Source of the DNA: Devosia enhydra
Lineage (GTDB): Bacteria; Pseudomonadota; Alphaproteobacteria; Rhizobiales; Devosiaceae
NCBI RefSeq assembly: GCF_900119845.1
Contig: NZ_FPKU01000001.1
Coordinates: forward strand, 1,848,928-1,912,927
DNA: 64,000 nucleotides
Direction of reading: 5' to 3'
In this document: positions 1 through 8,514 of the stretch, piece after piece
How positions within the stretch are numbered: position 1 is the first letter of the stretch
How the letters are laid out: every line of letters starts with the position of its first letter
Position numbers and translations under genes: made by a program
Notes under the pieces: model-generated
Databases searched by the model: none
What the model saw: only the letters and a program-made list of their open reading frames with translations
What the model was told of the DNA's origin: nothing

Positions 1-865
1 GCTGCAGATCGTTGAAGGTTGCGGGAACGAAATCCCTGCCCACCAGCAATTCGCCATCGAGCACCGCATCGCCGAAAACCCGGTCCACCACGTCGGGGAA
101 GGCATTGGCGATGTCGTCGCCGGTGCGCGAAAACAGCGATACCCGGCCGCCCGAGGCAATCAGCTGCACCCGGATGCCGTCCCATTTCCATTCGGCGGCA
201 TAGTCGGCCGGAGAGAGCGCCGGCAGGTCCCTGGCCTCGTCGATGGGGTTGGAGAGCATCATCGGGTGGAAGCGGGCGGCGTGGTCGATGTCGGGCCGGT
301 CCGAGCGCCCTTCGAGCCAGTCGAACAGTTCGGAATAAGGCATTGAAATGCCGTGCCAGACTTCTTCGATGGCCTGAAGGTCGCGCCCGCTCATGTCGGC
401 CAGCGCTGTCTTGGCCAGCCGCGCGGAGAGCCCGATGCGCAAGGCCCCGGTTGTCATTTTGACCAGCGCCCAGCGCTCATTGATCTCGGCGCGAGTCAGA
501 AGCGAGCCGATCAGCCCCGGCAGCTTGGGCTTGGGCGTGATGGTGAAGAGCTCGACCAGTTCGGCGAGCGAGGGGAGTTCCTCGGTGCCGCCATGATGGG
601 GCCAGATGAGCGCGATGGTCTCGCCCAGATCCCCGACATAGTCATAGGAGAGCGCGAACAGATGCGGGTCGACCTCGGCCAGCACCGTTTCCTTGAGCAG
701 CGCCGGCTTGACGTTCTTGAAGCTCATCGCGCCCGTGAGGATCGCCAGCGCATAACCGCGATCGGGATCGGGCGTCGTGGCGAAATAGCGCGACAGCGCC
801 TCGATCTTGCGATTGCGCGAGGGGGTGAGCGCGAGGATTTCGAGCAGCTGGGCGAAGGCTTTCAT
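1..865 (-). CDS. ATP-dependent DNA ligase, partner of ligase-associated exonuclease (3' end beyond window)
   Basis: The first 288 residues can be read from the ATG at 865; the rest lies past the left edge. Residues 1-200 fit the N-terminal DNA-binding domain of ATP-dependent ligases, and the adenylation motif EWKWDGIR places the nucleotidyl lysine at about residue 227. RTGDD and DGELLVG motifs of the nucleotidyltransferase domain follow. It would seal DNA nicks by an enzyme-AMP intermediate. The exonuclease gene of the same repair set lies upstream on the same strand, separated by a repeat-containing 196-base gap. In other genomes this ligase family sits with that exonuclease, a Lhr-like helicase and a phosphoesterase, so those two genes may follow to the left. 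Family assignment is firm; the exact repair role is inferred. Confidence 0.93.
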   Translation of the reverse strand, partial: MKAFAQLLEILALTPSRNRKIEALSRYFATTPDPDRGYALAILTGAMSFKNVKPALLKETVLAEVDPHLFALSYDYVGDLGETIALIWPHHGGTEELPSLAELVELFTITPKPKLPGLIGSLLTRAEINERWALVKMTTGALRIGLSARLAKTALADMSGRDLQAIEEVWHGISMPYSELFDWLEGRSDRPDIDHAARFHPMMLSNPIDEARDLPALSPADYAAEWKWDGIRVQLIASGGRVSLFSRTGDDIANAFPDVVDRVFGDAVLDGELLVGRDFVPATFNDLQ

Positions 866-905
866 GGGTGGGCCTGCCTCACGGGGCCTTGCCGAAAGCT
901 CGCAG

Positions 906-1029
906 CCCCCCACCCTGCCCCTCCCCGCGAGGGGGAGGGAACGCCCATATGATGTTCAGTGCGCCGGTCGGAATTGCCACTGAAGCCTGCGCTCCCCTCC
1001 CCCTCGCGGGGAGGGGCCGGGGGTGGGGG
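906..1029. repeat. Inverted pair of GC-rich hairpin repeats
   Basis: Two copies of a C-rich/G-rich element lie in opposite orientation between the ligase and exonuclease genes. The left copy (906-939) contains the self-complementary stretch CCCTCCCCGCGAGGGGGAGG, and the right copy (992-1029) reads as its reverse complement with the flanking GGGGGTGGGG. Each can fold alone and the pair can fold together. This is the layout of REP-like intergenic elements; it may also act as a transcription attenuator between the two repair genes. Confidence 0.7.
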
Positions 1030-1061
1030 ACCTGGATCTGTCAACTGATGATCGCCGACCC

Positions 1062-2063
1062 TCATTCCACATCCTCCGGGCCGTCATCATAGGCGGTGAT
1101 GTTGAGCGGTTCGGCGGCAAGGCCCTGCTGCTGGCAATAATAGACCAGCGCATCCTCGCGGCCGTGGGTGACCCAGACGGTCTGGGCGCGGGTTTCGGCG
1201 ACGGTCTGGCGCAGCTCGTTCCAGTCGACATGGTCGGAGATGACGAGGGGCAGTTCCACCCCGCTCTGGCGCGCCCGCTGCTTGACGCTCATCCAGCCCG
1301 AAGCCACGGCGAGAACCGGATCGGGCAGCCGCCGGCTCCAGCGATCCTTGACCGCGGAAGGCGGAGCGATGACGATCCGGCCTTCGAGCCCGGCCTTGGG
1401 CACATCGAGCGCCGGGAGCAGCGGGCCAAGCGGAATGCCAAGCTCTTCGTAAAGCGCGCAGAGCCGGATCATCGCGCCGTGGAGATAGATTGGGGCATCA
1501 TATCCGCCTTCGCGCAGGAGCGAGATGACGCGCTGCGCCTTGCCCAGCGCATAGCAGCCGATGACATGGGCCCGCGACGGATAGGCGGCTACCGAGGCCA
1601 GCAGCCGGCGGATTTCAAGGGCCGGATCGGGATGCTGGAAGACCGGGAGGCCGAAGGTAGCTTCGGTCACGAGGAGATCGCATTCCAGGAGTTCGAAGGG
1701 CTGGGCCGTGCGGTCGGGCAGGCGCTTGTAGTCGCCGGTGACGACAATCCGCTGGCCGCCAAATTCCATCAGCACCTGGGCCGAGCCCAGAATGTGCCCG
1801 GCCGGATGAAGGCTGATGCGCATGCCATCCATTTCAAGCACCTCGCCATAGGGCAAGGGCTGGAAGGTGCGGGCACAGTCCTCGCCATACCGGGTCTTCA
1901 TGATGGCGATGGTGTCGGGGGTTGCGAGCACCGCCCCATGGCCCGAGCGTGCGTGATCGCCATGGCCATGTGTGATGATGGCGCGCTCGCGCGGCACCGG
2001 CGGGTCGATATAGGCATCGATGGGGCGGACGCGCAGGTCGCGGTCGAGAAAGGGCTGGGCCAT
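1062..2063 (-). CDS. Ligase-associated DNA damage response exonuclease (metallo-beta-lactamase/beta-CASP fold)
   Basis: A 333-residue protein of the metallo-beta-lactamase superfamily. Near the N-terminus the metal-binding motif THGHGDHARSGH (HxHxDH) is intact, followed by HPAGHILGSAQ and the VTGDYKR motif typical of RNA/DNA-processing beta-CASP nucleases. The family is known as the exonuclease partner of bacterial ATP-dependent DNA ligases, trimming DNA ends before joining. I chose the ATG at 2063 (MAQPFLDRDL) because conserved sequence begins there; an in-frame start at 2108 would add 15 unconserved residues. The ligase gene follows on the same strand. No recognisable signal peptide or membrane segment, so cytoplasmic. 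Confidence 0.92.
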   Translation of the reverse strand: MAQPFLDRDLRVRPIDAYIDPPVPRERAIITHGHGDHARSGHGAVLATPDTIAIMKTRYGEDCARTFQPLPYGEVLEMDGMRISLHPAGHILGSAQVLMEFGGQRIVVTGDYKRLPDRTAQPFELLECDLLVTEATFGLPVFQHPDPALEIRRLLASVAAYPSRAHVIGCYALGKAQRVISLLREGGYDAPIYLHGAMIRLCALYEELGIPLGPLLPALDVPKAGLEGRIVIAPPSAVKDRWSRRLPDPVLAVASGWMSVKQRARQSGVELPLVISDHVDWNELRQTVAETRAQTVWVTHGREDALVYYCQQQGLAAEPLNITAYDDGPEDVE

Positions 2064-2173
2064 GGCAGTGCCTATAACGCCGCGCGATCGAGGGTGGTTC
2101 AGCCCCATCGGCTGGCCTTTTTCGCGGCTTTTTCCTTGTCGCGCAGGGGGGCGAGCGGGTAAAGCCCTGCGCC

Positions 2174-3781
2174 ATGACCGTGACAGAACCCCATGCCGAC
2201 CGCCCGCTCCGCACCAAGCGCCCGCCCCACGAGACGCGGCGGACCTTCGCCATCATCTCGCACCCGGACGCCGGCAAGACGACGCTGACCGAAAAGCTGC
2301 TCGCATCCTCGGGTGCGATCCAGCAGGCGGGCATGGTGCGCGGACGCGCCAACACCCGCGCCACCCGCTCGGACTGGATGGAAATCGAGCAGCAGCGCGG
2401 CATTTCCATCACCTCGTCGGTAATGACCTTCGAACATGACGGGCTGACCTTCAACCTGCTCGATACGCCGGGCCACTCGGACTTTTCCGAGGACACCTAT
2501 CGCACCCTGACGGCGGTGGATGCGGCAGTGATGGTGATCGACGTGGCCAAGGGCATCGAAAGCCAGACCCTCAAGCTCTTCGAGGTCTGCCGGCTGCGCG
2601 ATATTCCCATTATCACCTTTGCCAACAAGGTGGACCGCGAAGGCAAGGACCCGCTCGAAATCCTCGACGAGATCGCCGATACGCTCGCGCTCGACGTGAC
2701 GCCCATCGTCTGGCCGCTGGGCCAGGGCGTGGACTTCAAGGGCACGGTGGATCTGGTGGGCGGCCGCGTGCTGCATCCCGATGGCACCGAATGGCGGCGT
2801 TTCTCGGACCCCGAGGAGTTGCTGAGCGATGCCGAGCTCAATGCCGATCCCGTGGTCGCCACGTCGCTCGAAAACCTCGAACTGGTGCGCGACGGCCTGC
2901 CCGCCTTCGATCTCGAGACCTATCGCGCCGGACATCTGACCCCGGTGATCTTCGGGTCGGCGCTGAAGACGATCTCGGTGGCCGAGTTGCTGCGCGCGCT
3001 CGGGCAATGGGCGCCCGATCCGCGTCCGCAGCCGGCAGAACCCGCCCCGATCGATCCGGCCGACCCCAAGGTCACCGGCTTTGTGTTCAAGGTGCAGGCG
3101 AACATGGACGCCAACCACCGCGACCGCATCGCCTTCGTGCGGCTCGCCTCGGGCACCTTCCGGCGCGGCATGAAGCTGAGAAATGTGCGCTCGGGCAAGG
3201 AGCTGGCCGTTTCCAACCCGATGTTCTTTTTTGGCCATGATCGCGAACTGGCCGAAGAAGCGGTGGCCGGCGACATCGTCGGCATCCCCAATCACGGCAC
3301 GCTGAGCGTGGGCGACACGCTGGTGGAAGGCACGCAGATCATCAAGGTCACGGGCATCCCCAATTTCGCCCCCGAGATCATCCGGCGCGTGCGCCTGACC
3401 GATCCGATCAAGGCCAAGCAGCTGGGCAAGGCCCTCTCCGATCTGGCCGAGGAAGGCGTGGCGCAGGTTTTCCGCCGCATGATCGGGGCGGACTGGATCG
3501 TGGGCGTCGTGGGCCAGCTGCAGCTCGAAGTGCTGCAGGCCCGCATCGCCAAGGAATACAATACGCCCATCAGCTTCGAGAGCATCAATTTCGAACTGGC
3601 TCGCTGGGTGGCCTGCGACGACAAGCTCGAACTCAAGCGCTTCGTCGATGCCTCCAAGATGGAGATGGCCGAAGACAAGGATGGCGACCCGGTCTATCTG
3701 GCCCAGAGCAGCTGGTGGCTGGGCCGGGCCGAGCGCGACTGGCCCAAGATCAAGTTTCTCTCGACCAAGGAACGGGCTTGA
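2174..3781 (+). CDS. prfC: Peptide chain release factor 3 (RF3)
   Basis: A 535-residue translational GTPase, the full length of RF3. The P-loop SHPDAGKTTLTEKLL is at about residues 29-43, G2/G3 are visible as GISITSSV and DTPGHSDFSEDTYR, and G4 as FANKVDRE. The C-terminal half keeps the RF3-type sequence around VVGQLQLEVLQARI. RF3 helps remove RF1/RF2 from the ribosome after peptide release. Transcribed alone on the plus strand, divergent from the exonuclease gene; a hairpin repeat directly after the stop (3796-3828) could serve as terminator. Confidence 0.97.
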   Translation: MTVTEPHADRPLRTKRPPHETRRTFAIISHPDAGKTTLTEKLLASSGAIQQAGMVRGRANTRATRSDWMEIEQQRGISITSSVMTFEHDGLTFNLLDTPGHSDFSEDTYRTLTAVDAAVMVIDVAKGIESQTLKLFEVCRLRDIPIITFANKVDREGKDPLEILDEIADTLALDVTPIVWPLGQGVDFKGTVDLVGGRVLHPDGTEWRRFSDPEELLSDAELNADPVVATSLENLELVRDGLPAFDLETYRAGHLTPVIFGSALKTISVAELLRALGQWAPDPRPQPAEPAPIDPADPKVTGFVFKVQANMDANHRDRIAFVRLASGTFRRGMKLRNVRSGKELAVSNPMFFFGHDRELAEEAVAGDIVGIPNHGTLSVGDTLVEGTQIIKVTGIPNFAPEIIRRVRLTDPIKAKQLGKALSDLAEEGVAQVFRRMIGADWIVGVVGQLQLEVLQARIAKEYNTPISFESINFELARWVACDDKLELKRFVDASKMEMAEDKDGDPVYLAQSSWWLGRAERDWPKIKFLSTKERA

Positions 3782-3795
3782 ACTGAACTCTCGAG

Positions 3796-3828
3796 CCCCT
3801 CATCCTGAGCCTGTCGAAGGACGAGGGG
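3796..3828. repeat. Hairpin repeat, left member of an inverted pair flanking the GIY-YIG gene
   Basis: The ends CCCCTC and GAGGGG fold on each other with an imperfect stem. Bases 3798-3820 (starting CCTCATCCTGAG, ending GTCGAAGG) are the exact reverse complement of 4141-4163 on the other side of the small gene. The CCTTCGACAGGCTCAGGATG core is a sort of REP-like sequence I associate with alphaproteobacterial intergenic regions. Confidence 0.8.
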
Positions 3829-3837
3829 CGTCGCGGG

Positions 3838-4161
3838 ATGGTGATCGCCGTCTATATTCTGAGATGTTGCGATGGCAGCTACTATGTCGGCAACACGCGC
3901 AAGCCGATCGAGGCGCGATTGTGGGAGCATCAGCAGGGGCTGGGCAACGGCTTTACCGCCGGGCGACGGCCGGTAGAGCTTGTTTATTGCGAAGCCGCCG
4001 ATAGTCTTTTGGCAGCCTTTGCCCGGGAACGGCAGTTAAAGGGGTGGTCGCGGCGCAAAAAGGAAGCCCTGATCGCAGGCGATTACGACGCGTTGCCGGG
4101 GCTGGCGCGAACTGCAAACACCGGTGCCACAGAACCTCCTCCTTCGACAGGCTCAGGATGA
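3838..4161 (+). CDS. Single-domain GIY-YIG nuclease-family protein
   Basis: A 107-residue protein made almost wholly of one GIY-YIG domain: VYILRCCDGSYYVGNT carries the VYI...YVG signature at residues 5-20, the conserved Arg is in ARLWEH, and the catalytic-type Glu is probably in the ARERQLKGWSRRKKEALI helix. Members of this UPF0213/YhbQ-like group have uncertain physiological roles; nuclease activity is a family inference. The gene is bracketed by perfect 23-bp inverted repeats and its stop codon (4159-4161) lies inside the right repeat, so its last residues (PPPSTGSG) are encoded by repeat DNA. That suggests gene and repeats travel or are maintained together. Confidence 0.85.
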   Translation: MVIAVYILRCCDGSYYVGNTRKPIEARLWEHQQGLGNGFTAGRRPVELVYCEAADSLLAAFARERQLKGWSRRKKEALIAGDYDALPGLARTANTGATEPPPSTGSG

Positions 4162-4172
4162 GGTTCTGTGGC
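4126..4172. repeat. Hairpin repeat, right member of the inverted pair; overlaps the GIY-YIG stop
   Basis: A perfect 13-bp stem is formed by 4126-4138 (GCCACAGAACCTC) and 4160-4172, with a 21-base loop holding most of the shared CCTTCGACAGGCTCAGGATG core. The core 4141-4163 is the exact inverse of 3798-3820. It ends 27 bases before the aldo/keto reductase start and could form a stem-loop in that transcript. Confidence 0.82.
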
Positions 4173-4198
4173 GCAGCCGAAACAGCGAGGACACCGCA

Positions 4199-5173
4199 AT
4201 GAACAAGCGCAGGCTCGGCAAGACCGGCTACGAGGTTTCAGAGATCGGGCTGGGCTGCTGGCAGCTCGGGGGGGATTTCGGGCCGGTGGACGACGGCACG
4301 GCCTATTCCATCCTTGGCCGCGCCGCCGATCTCGGGGTGAATTTTTGGGATACGGCCGATGTCTATGGCAGCGGGCTCTCGGAAACGCGCATCGGCAGCT
4401 TTCCCCGCAAGGCCGGGGTGCGGGTGGCCACCAAGGTGGGGCGCGGCTCGGCGCTGTTTCCCGATAAATACACCCGCCAGAAACTGCGCGAGAACATCGA
4501 AGCCTCGCTGCGGCGGCTCGGGACCGAGCGGCTCGATCTCGTGCAGCTCCATTGCGTGCCGCGCCCCGTGCTCGAGGATGGCGAGATCTTCGCGTGGATG
4601 GATGGGCTCAAGCGCGACGGGCTCGTGGCCCATTATGGCGCGAGCGTCGAGACCATCGAGGAGGGCATGATCTGCCTCCGGCATGACGGGGTTTCGACGC
4701 TGCAGATCATCTTCAACCTCTTCCGCCAGGATGCGGCCGAGGACTTGCTGCCTGCCGCGGCCGAAAAGGATGTCGGCATCATCGTGCGCCTGCCGCTGGC
4801 GTCGGGGCTGCTCTCGGGCAAATATTCCGCTACAACGGCATTTACCGCCCATGATCACCGCCATTTCAATCGCGACGGGCAGGCCTTCTCGGTGGGCGAG
4901 ACCTTCTCGGGCATTCCCTTCGAGACCGGGCTGGCTCTCGTCGATGCGCTGCGGCCGGTGGTGCCCGAAGGCTGGCCGATGAGCCATCTGGCGCTGCGCT
5001 GGATTCTCGATCATCCGGGGGTTTCCACCATCATCGCCGGGGTGACGCGGCCCGACCAGCTCTCTGACAATGTGGCGGCCGCCGGCCTGCCCAACCTCCC
5101 CGAGGCGTACCGTTTCAAGCTCGCCGAATGGTATTACGAGCATGTGCGGCCGCAGGTGCGCGGCGACATCTGA
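4199..5173 (+). CDS. Aldo/keto reductase
   Basis: A 324-residue member of the aldo/keto reductase superfamily, probably an NADPH-dependent carbonyl reductase; the substrate cannot be told from sequence. The N-terminus MNKRRLGKTGYEVSEIGLGCWQLGG is typical. The catalytic Asp/Tyr region is WDTADVYGSGLSE, the Lys is in ATKVGRG, and the His follows in LVQLHCVP. The C-terminal cofactor region is IIAGVTRPDQLSDN. The start at 4199 is supported by AGCGAGGA just upstream; an earlier in-frame start at 4124 would read through the repeat element and is unlikely. Confidence 0.92.
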   Translation: MNKRRLGKTGYEVSEIGLGCWQLGGDFGPVDDGTAYSILGRAADLGVNFWDTADVYGSGLSETRIGSFPRKAGVRVATKVGRGSALFPDKYTRQKLRENIEASLRRLGTERLDLVQLHCVPRPVLEDGEIFAWMDGLKRDGLVAHYGASVETIEEGMICLRHDGVSTLQIIFNLFRQDAAEDLLPAAAEKDVGIIVRLPLASGLLSGKYSATTAFTAHDHRHFNRDGQAFSVGETFSGIPFETGLALVDALRPVVPEGWPMSHLALRWILDHPGVSTIIAGVTRPDQLSDNVAAAGLPNLPEAYRFKLAEWYYEHVRPQVRGDI

Positions 5174-5288
5174 GTTCGCCGCTTTTCCCGCGACCTTGAT
5201 GGCCTGGCAGCGCCCGCGCCCCTAGCCAGCGCGAACTTGCATGCCTAAGTGAAGGCCAGATTTCAGCCTCTTTAAGATCGGATTGCCG

Positions 5289-8201
5289 ATGACTCACCCC
5301 GCCTTCGACCTCGTCCGCGAGACAACCATCCCCGAGATCGCCTCCGGCGCGACACTCTACCGGCACAAAAAGACCGGGGCCGAGGTGCTGTCTCTGGCCA
5401 ATGACGACGAGAACAAGGTGTTCGGCATCACCTTCCGCACCCCGCCGGCAGACTCGACCGGCGTGGCGCACATTCTCGAGCATTCGGTGCTGTGCGGCAG
5501 CCGCAAATATCCGGTCAAGAAGCCGTTCGTGGAGCTGCTCAAGGGCTCGCTCCAGACCTTCCTCAACGCCATGACCTATCCGGACAAGACCGCTTATCCG
5601 GTGGCGAGCCAGAACCTCCAGGATTTCTACAACCTGGTCGATGTCTATCTTGATGCCGTCTTCTTCCCGCTGATCTCGGAGGACACCTTCCGGCAGGAGG
5701 GCTGGCACTACGAGCTCGATTCCACCCAGGGGCCGATGGTCTACAAGGGCGTGGTGTTCAACGAGATGAAGGGCGCCTATTCCTCGCCCGCCGCCGTGCT
5801 CGCCAAGGCCAGCCAGCAATCGCTTTATCCCGAAACCACCTATGGCGTGAATTCGGGTGGCGACCCCAAGGCCATTCCGGACCTCACCTATGAGGATTTC
5901 AAGGCCTTCCACGCCCGCTTCTATCATCCCTCGAACGCCCGCATCGTGTTCTATGGCGATGACGCGCCCGAACAGCGCCTCGCGATCCTCGAGGAGTATC
6001 TGAGCCAGTTCGAGCCGATCCGTCCCGTCTCCGACATCGCGCTGCAGCCGCGCTGGCAGAGCCCGCGCAAGGAGGTGGTGACCTATTCGGCGAGCGAAGC
6101 CGAGGCCGGCAAGAAGACGGGCATGATCTCGGTCAACTGGATGCTCGACGAGATCGCCGATCCCGGCGAATTGCTGGTGCTCAACGTGCTCGAGCAGGCC
6201 TTGGTCGGCACGGCAGCCTCGCCGCTGCGCAAGGCGCTGACCGATTCCGGGCTGGGCGAAGGCCTCACCGGCTCGGGCTTTGCGGAGGAATATCGCCAGC
6301 CCTATTTCACCGTCGGGCTCAAGGGCATCGACGAGGCCGATGGCGATGCGGTCGAGGCGCTGATCCTTTCGACGCTCGAACGGCTTGCCCGCGAAGGCCT
6401 CGATGCCGAGACGGTGGAAGCGGCGCTCAACACCATCGAGTTCCGTCTGCGCGAGAACAATACCGGTTCCTATCCGCGCGGGCTGGCCGTGATGTTCCGC
6501 TCCATGCGCTCATGGCTCTACGAGCAGGATCCGCTGTCCCCGCTCGCCTTCGAAAAGCCGCTCGCCGACCTCAAGGCCCGGCTGGCCGCGGGCGAACGTG
6601 TGTTCGAGGATCTGATCGCGCGCCACATCGTCAACAACTCCCATCGCAGCACCGTGCTGCTCAAGGCCGATACCGGCCAGGCCGCGCGCGAGGCGGCCGA
6701 GGAGCGCGCCCGGCTCGATGCGGCGCGGGCCCGTATGGATGCCGCCGCCGCCCAGGAGGTTGCCGAGATCACGCGCAACCTCAAGGCCTTGCAGGAGGCC
6801 GAAGATGCGCCCGAAGCACTGGCACAGATCCCCGCGCTCGGGCTTGCCGACCTGCCCCGGACCAACAAGCCGATCCCCTCGGCCTGGGACGAGATCGCCG
6901 GCATCCCGGTGATGACCCATGACCTGCCCACGGGCGGCATCGTCTATCTCGACCTCGCCTTCGACATGCGCGTGCTGCCGGCCCGGCTCCTGCCGCTTAT
7001 GCCGATCTTTTCGCGCGCCCTGTTCCAGACCGGCACGGCCAAGGAAGATTTCGTCTCGCTGAGCCAGCGCATGGGGCGCTCCACCGGCGGCATCGGAGCG
7101 ATGCGCTGGGCCTCGGCGCGGCGCGACACCGGCGAAGCGGCGGCGCGCCTCTTCCTGCGCGGCAAGGCGGTGCCCGACAAGGTCGGCGAGATGCTCGCCA
7201 TCATCACCGACGTGGTGGGCTCGGCGCGGCTCGACAACAAGGCGCGCATCCGCCAGCTCGTGCTCGAAGACAAGGCCGGGTTTGAGAGCGGCCTCGCCGG
7301 ACGCGGCAACGGTATCGTCAACATGCGCCTGCGGGCCCGCTTCAACGAGGCCGATTGGGCAACCGAAGAGATGAGCGGCGTGCAGTCGCTGTTCTTCCTG
7401 CGCGAGCTGATCACCCGCATCGATACGGACTGGGAGAGCGTCGAGGCCGATCTCGAAGCCATCCGCACCGTCCTGCTCGGGCGCGCCGGCCTTATCGGCA
7501 ATCTCACCACCGATGCGGCAACGTTGGGCACCGTCCGGCCGCTGCTGGGCGACTTCCTTTCGGCGCTGCCCGCCGGCTCGGGGGCGATCGCGCCCTGGCA
7601 GACCGACGCGACCAAGGGCGCCGAGGCGCTCACCTTCCCCGGACAGGTCAATTATGTGGGCAAGGGCGCCGACCTGTCGGCCCTGGGCTTCGAACCGACC
7701 GGCGCTTCGGCCGTCGCGGTGCGGCACATGAACACCACCTATATGTGGGACAAGGTGCGCGTGCAGGGCGGCGCCTATGGCGGCTCGGCGAGCCTTGATC
7801 CGCAGGCCAAGACGCTGAGCTTCCTCTCCTATCGCGATCCCAACCTGCTCGAGACCCTCGCCGTCTATGACAAGGCCGCCGCCTTCATGGCCAAGGGCAT
7901 CGGCGAGCAGGACCTCGTGCGCTCGGTGATCGGGGTCATCGGCTCGATCGACGCGCATCGCCTGCCCGACGCCAAGGGTTTTGCGGCGCTGATGTTCCAC
8001 CTGATGGGTGAGACCGATGAGAGCCGCCAGGCGCGCCGCGAAGAGGTGCTGGGCACCACCGCGGCCGATTTCAGGCGCTTCGCCGAGGTTCTGGGCGAAG
8101 TCGCGAACCGGGGCGAAGTGGTGGTGCTGGGTTCGGCCGAGGCTGCAGCCAAGGCCAATGAAGATAAGGCGCTGTTTGCCAGGATCACCAGGGTGCTCTG
8201 A
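5289..8201 (+). CDS. Presequence protease-like M16C metallopeptidase (PreP/Cym1 family)
   Basis: A 970-residue zinc peptidase, the full length of the PreP family, which closes around and degrades unstructured peptides. The inverted zinc motif HILEH lies at about residues 61-65, with the third ligand expected in VVFNEMKGAYSS. The protein has the four-part M16C layout, with a second inactive M16-like half ending near QEDLVRSVIG. No signal peptide, so cytosolic. I use the ATG at 5289; a TTG two codons earlier is possible but has no better ribosome site. It is monocistronic, followed by a strong hairpin at 8225-8254. Confidence 0.93.
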   Translation: MTHPAFDLVRETTIPEIASGATLYRHKKTGAEVLSLANDDENKVFGITFRTPPADSTGVAHILEHSVLCGSRKYPVKKPFVELLKGSLQTFLNAMTYPDKTAYPVASQNLQDFYNLVDVYLDAVFFPLISEDTFRQEGWHYELDSTQGPMVYKGVVFNEMKGAYSSPAAVLAKASQQSLYPETTYGVNSGGDPKAIPDLTYEDFKAFHARFYHPSNARIVFYGDDAPEQRLAILEEYLSQFEPIRPVSDIALQPRWQSPRKEVVTYSASEAEAGKKTGMISVNWMLDEIADPGELLVLNVLEQALVGTAASPLRKALTDSGLGEGLTGSGFAEEYRQPYFTVGLKGIDEADGDAVEALILSTLERLAREGLDAETVEAALNTIEFRLRENNTGSYPRGLAVMFRSMRSWLYEQDPLSPLAFEKPLADLKARLAAGERVFEDLIARHIVNNSHRSTVLLKADTGQAAREAAEERARLDAARARMDAAAAQEVAEITRNLKALQEAEDAPEALAQIPALGLADLPRTNKPIPSAWDEIAGIPVMTHDLPTGGIVYLDLAFDMRVLPARLLPLMPIFSRALFQTGTAKEDFVSLSQRMGRSTGGIGAMRWASARRDTGEAAARLFLRGKAVPDKVGEMLAIITDVVGSARLDNKARIRQLVLEDKAGFESGLAGRGNGIVNMRLRARFNEADWATEEMSGVQSLFFLRELITRIDTDWESVEADLEAIRTVLLGRAGLIGNLTTDAATLGTVRPLLGDFLSALPAGSGAIAPWQTDATKGAEALTFPGQVNYVGKGADLSALGFEPTGASAVAVRHMNTTYMWDKVRVQGGAYGGSASLDPQAKTLSFLSYRDPNLLETLAVYDKAAAFMAKGIGEQDLVRSVIGVIGSIDAHRLPDAKGFAALMFHLMGETDESRQARREEVLGTTAADFRRFAEVLGEVANRGEVVVLGSAEAAAKANEDKALFARITRVL

Positions 8202-8224
8202 GCAGCAGACCCTTGCCATCTATG

Positions 8225-8254
8225 AAAAAGGGCCGCTCCAAGGAGCGGCCCTTT
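8225..8254 (-). terminator. Rho-independent terminator, strongest on the minus strand
   Basis: A 13-bp perfect stem, AAAGGGCCGCTCC (8227-8239) pairing with 8242-8254. Read on the minus strand the stem is followed by five T residues, a good intrinsic terminator for the micro-ORF transcript. On the plus strand the tail is only TTTCCGATTT, so it probably also ends the protease transcript, less efficiently. Confidence 0.85.
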
Positions 8255-8313
8255 CCGATTTCGCAAGGATGCCGAGGCCTTGCCGGACTTGGAAAGCCCG
8301 GCGGACCATTCGC

Positions 8314-8385
8314 TCAGCGCGGGAACTGCCCCACGCGATCGGAGACTCCAAGACCTTCGGAAACCTGCGAGTTCGCAAAAGACAT
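8314..8385 (-). CDS. Putative 23-residue microprotein or leader peptide
   Basis: The frame starts at the ATG 8385-8383, begins MSFANSQVSEGL and ends VGQFPR before a TGA at 8314. What supports it is translation signalling rather than homology: AAGGAGGTGATC, complementary over 12 bases to the usual 3' tail of 16S rRNA, sits seven bases (core GGAGG) before the ATG. An intrinsic terminator with a T-tract follows about 60 bases after the stop on the same strand. No membrane segment is apparent and I recognise no family. It could be a small protein, a leader peptide, or the translated part of a regulatory RNA of roughly 200 bases. The promoter was not identified. Confidence 0.45.
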   Translation of the reverse strand: MSFANSQVSEGLGVSDRVGQFPR

Positions 8386-8386
8386 T

Positions 8387-8401
8387 GGATCACCTCCTTC
8401 C
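8387..8401 (-). promoter_or_regulatory. Extended Shine-Dalgarno sequence of the micro-ORF
   Basis: On the minus strand this reads GGAAGGAGGTGATCC, followed by one A and then the ATG. It pairs with essentially the whole anti-Shine-Dalgarno tail, far stronger than the sites of neighbouring genes. Read on the plus strand it mimics the 3' end of 16S rRNA, but no other rRNA sequence is present. Confidence 0.7.
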
Positions 8402-8514
8402 GTTTGTTGACGATGCCCCGATGCTGAACCGCTTCGGGTCGACTGGCAAGTGGCAAGGCTGCAACGGGCGGCGCCCCGAGGTGCTCCTTGGAGCGGGACC
8501 TGCCGGCTCACACC

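Noticed and set aside
8384..8402. Sequence identical to the 3' end of 16S rRNA (GGATCACCTCCTT) on the plus strand
   Set aside because: No other 16S, spacer or tRNA sequence is nearby; the match is better explained as the reverse complement of a very strong ribosome binding site for the minus-strand micro-ORF.
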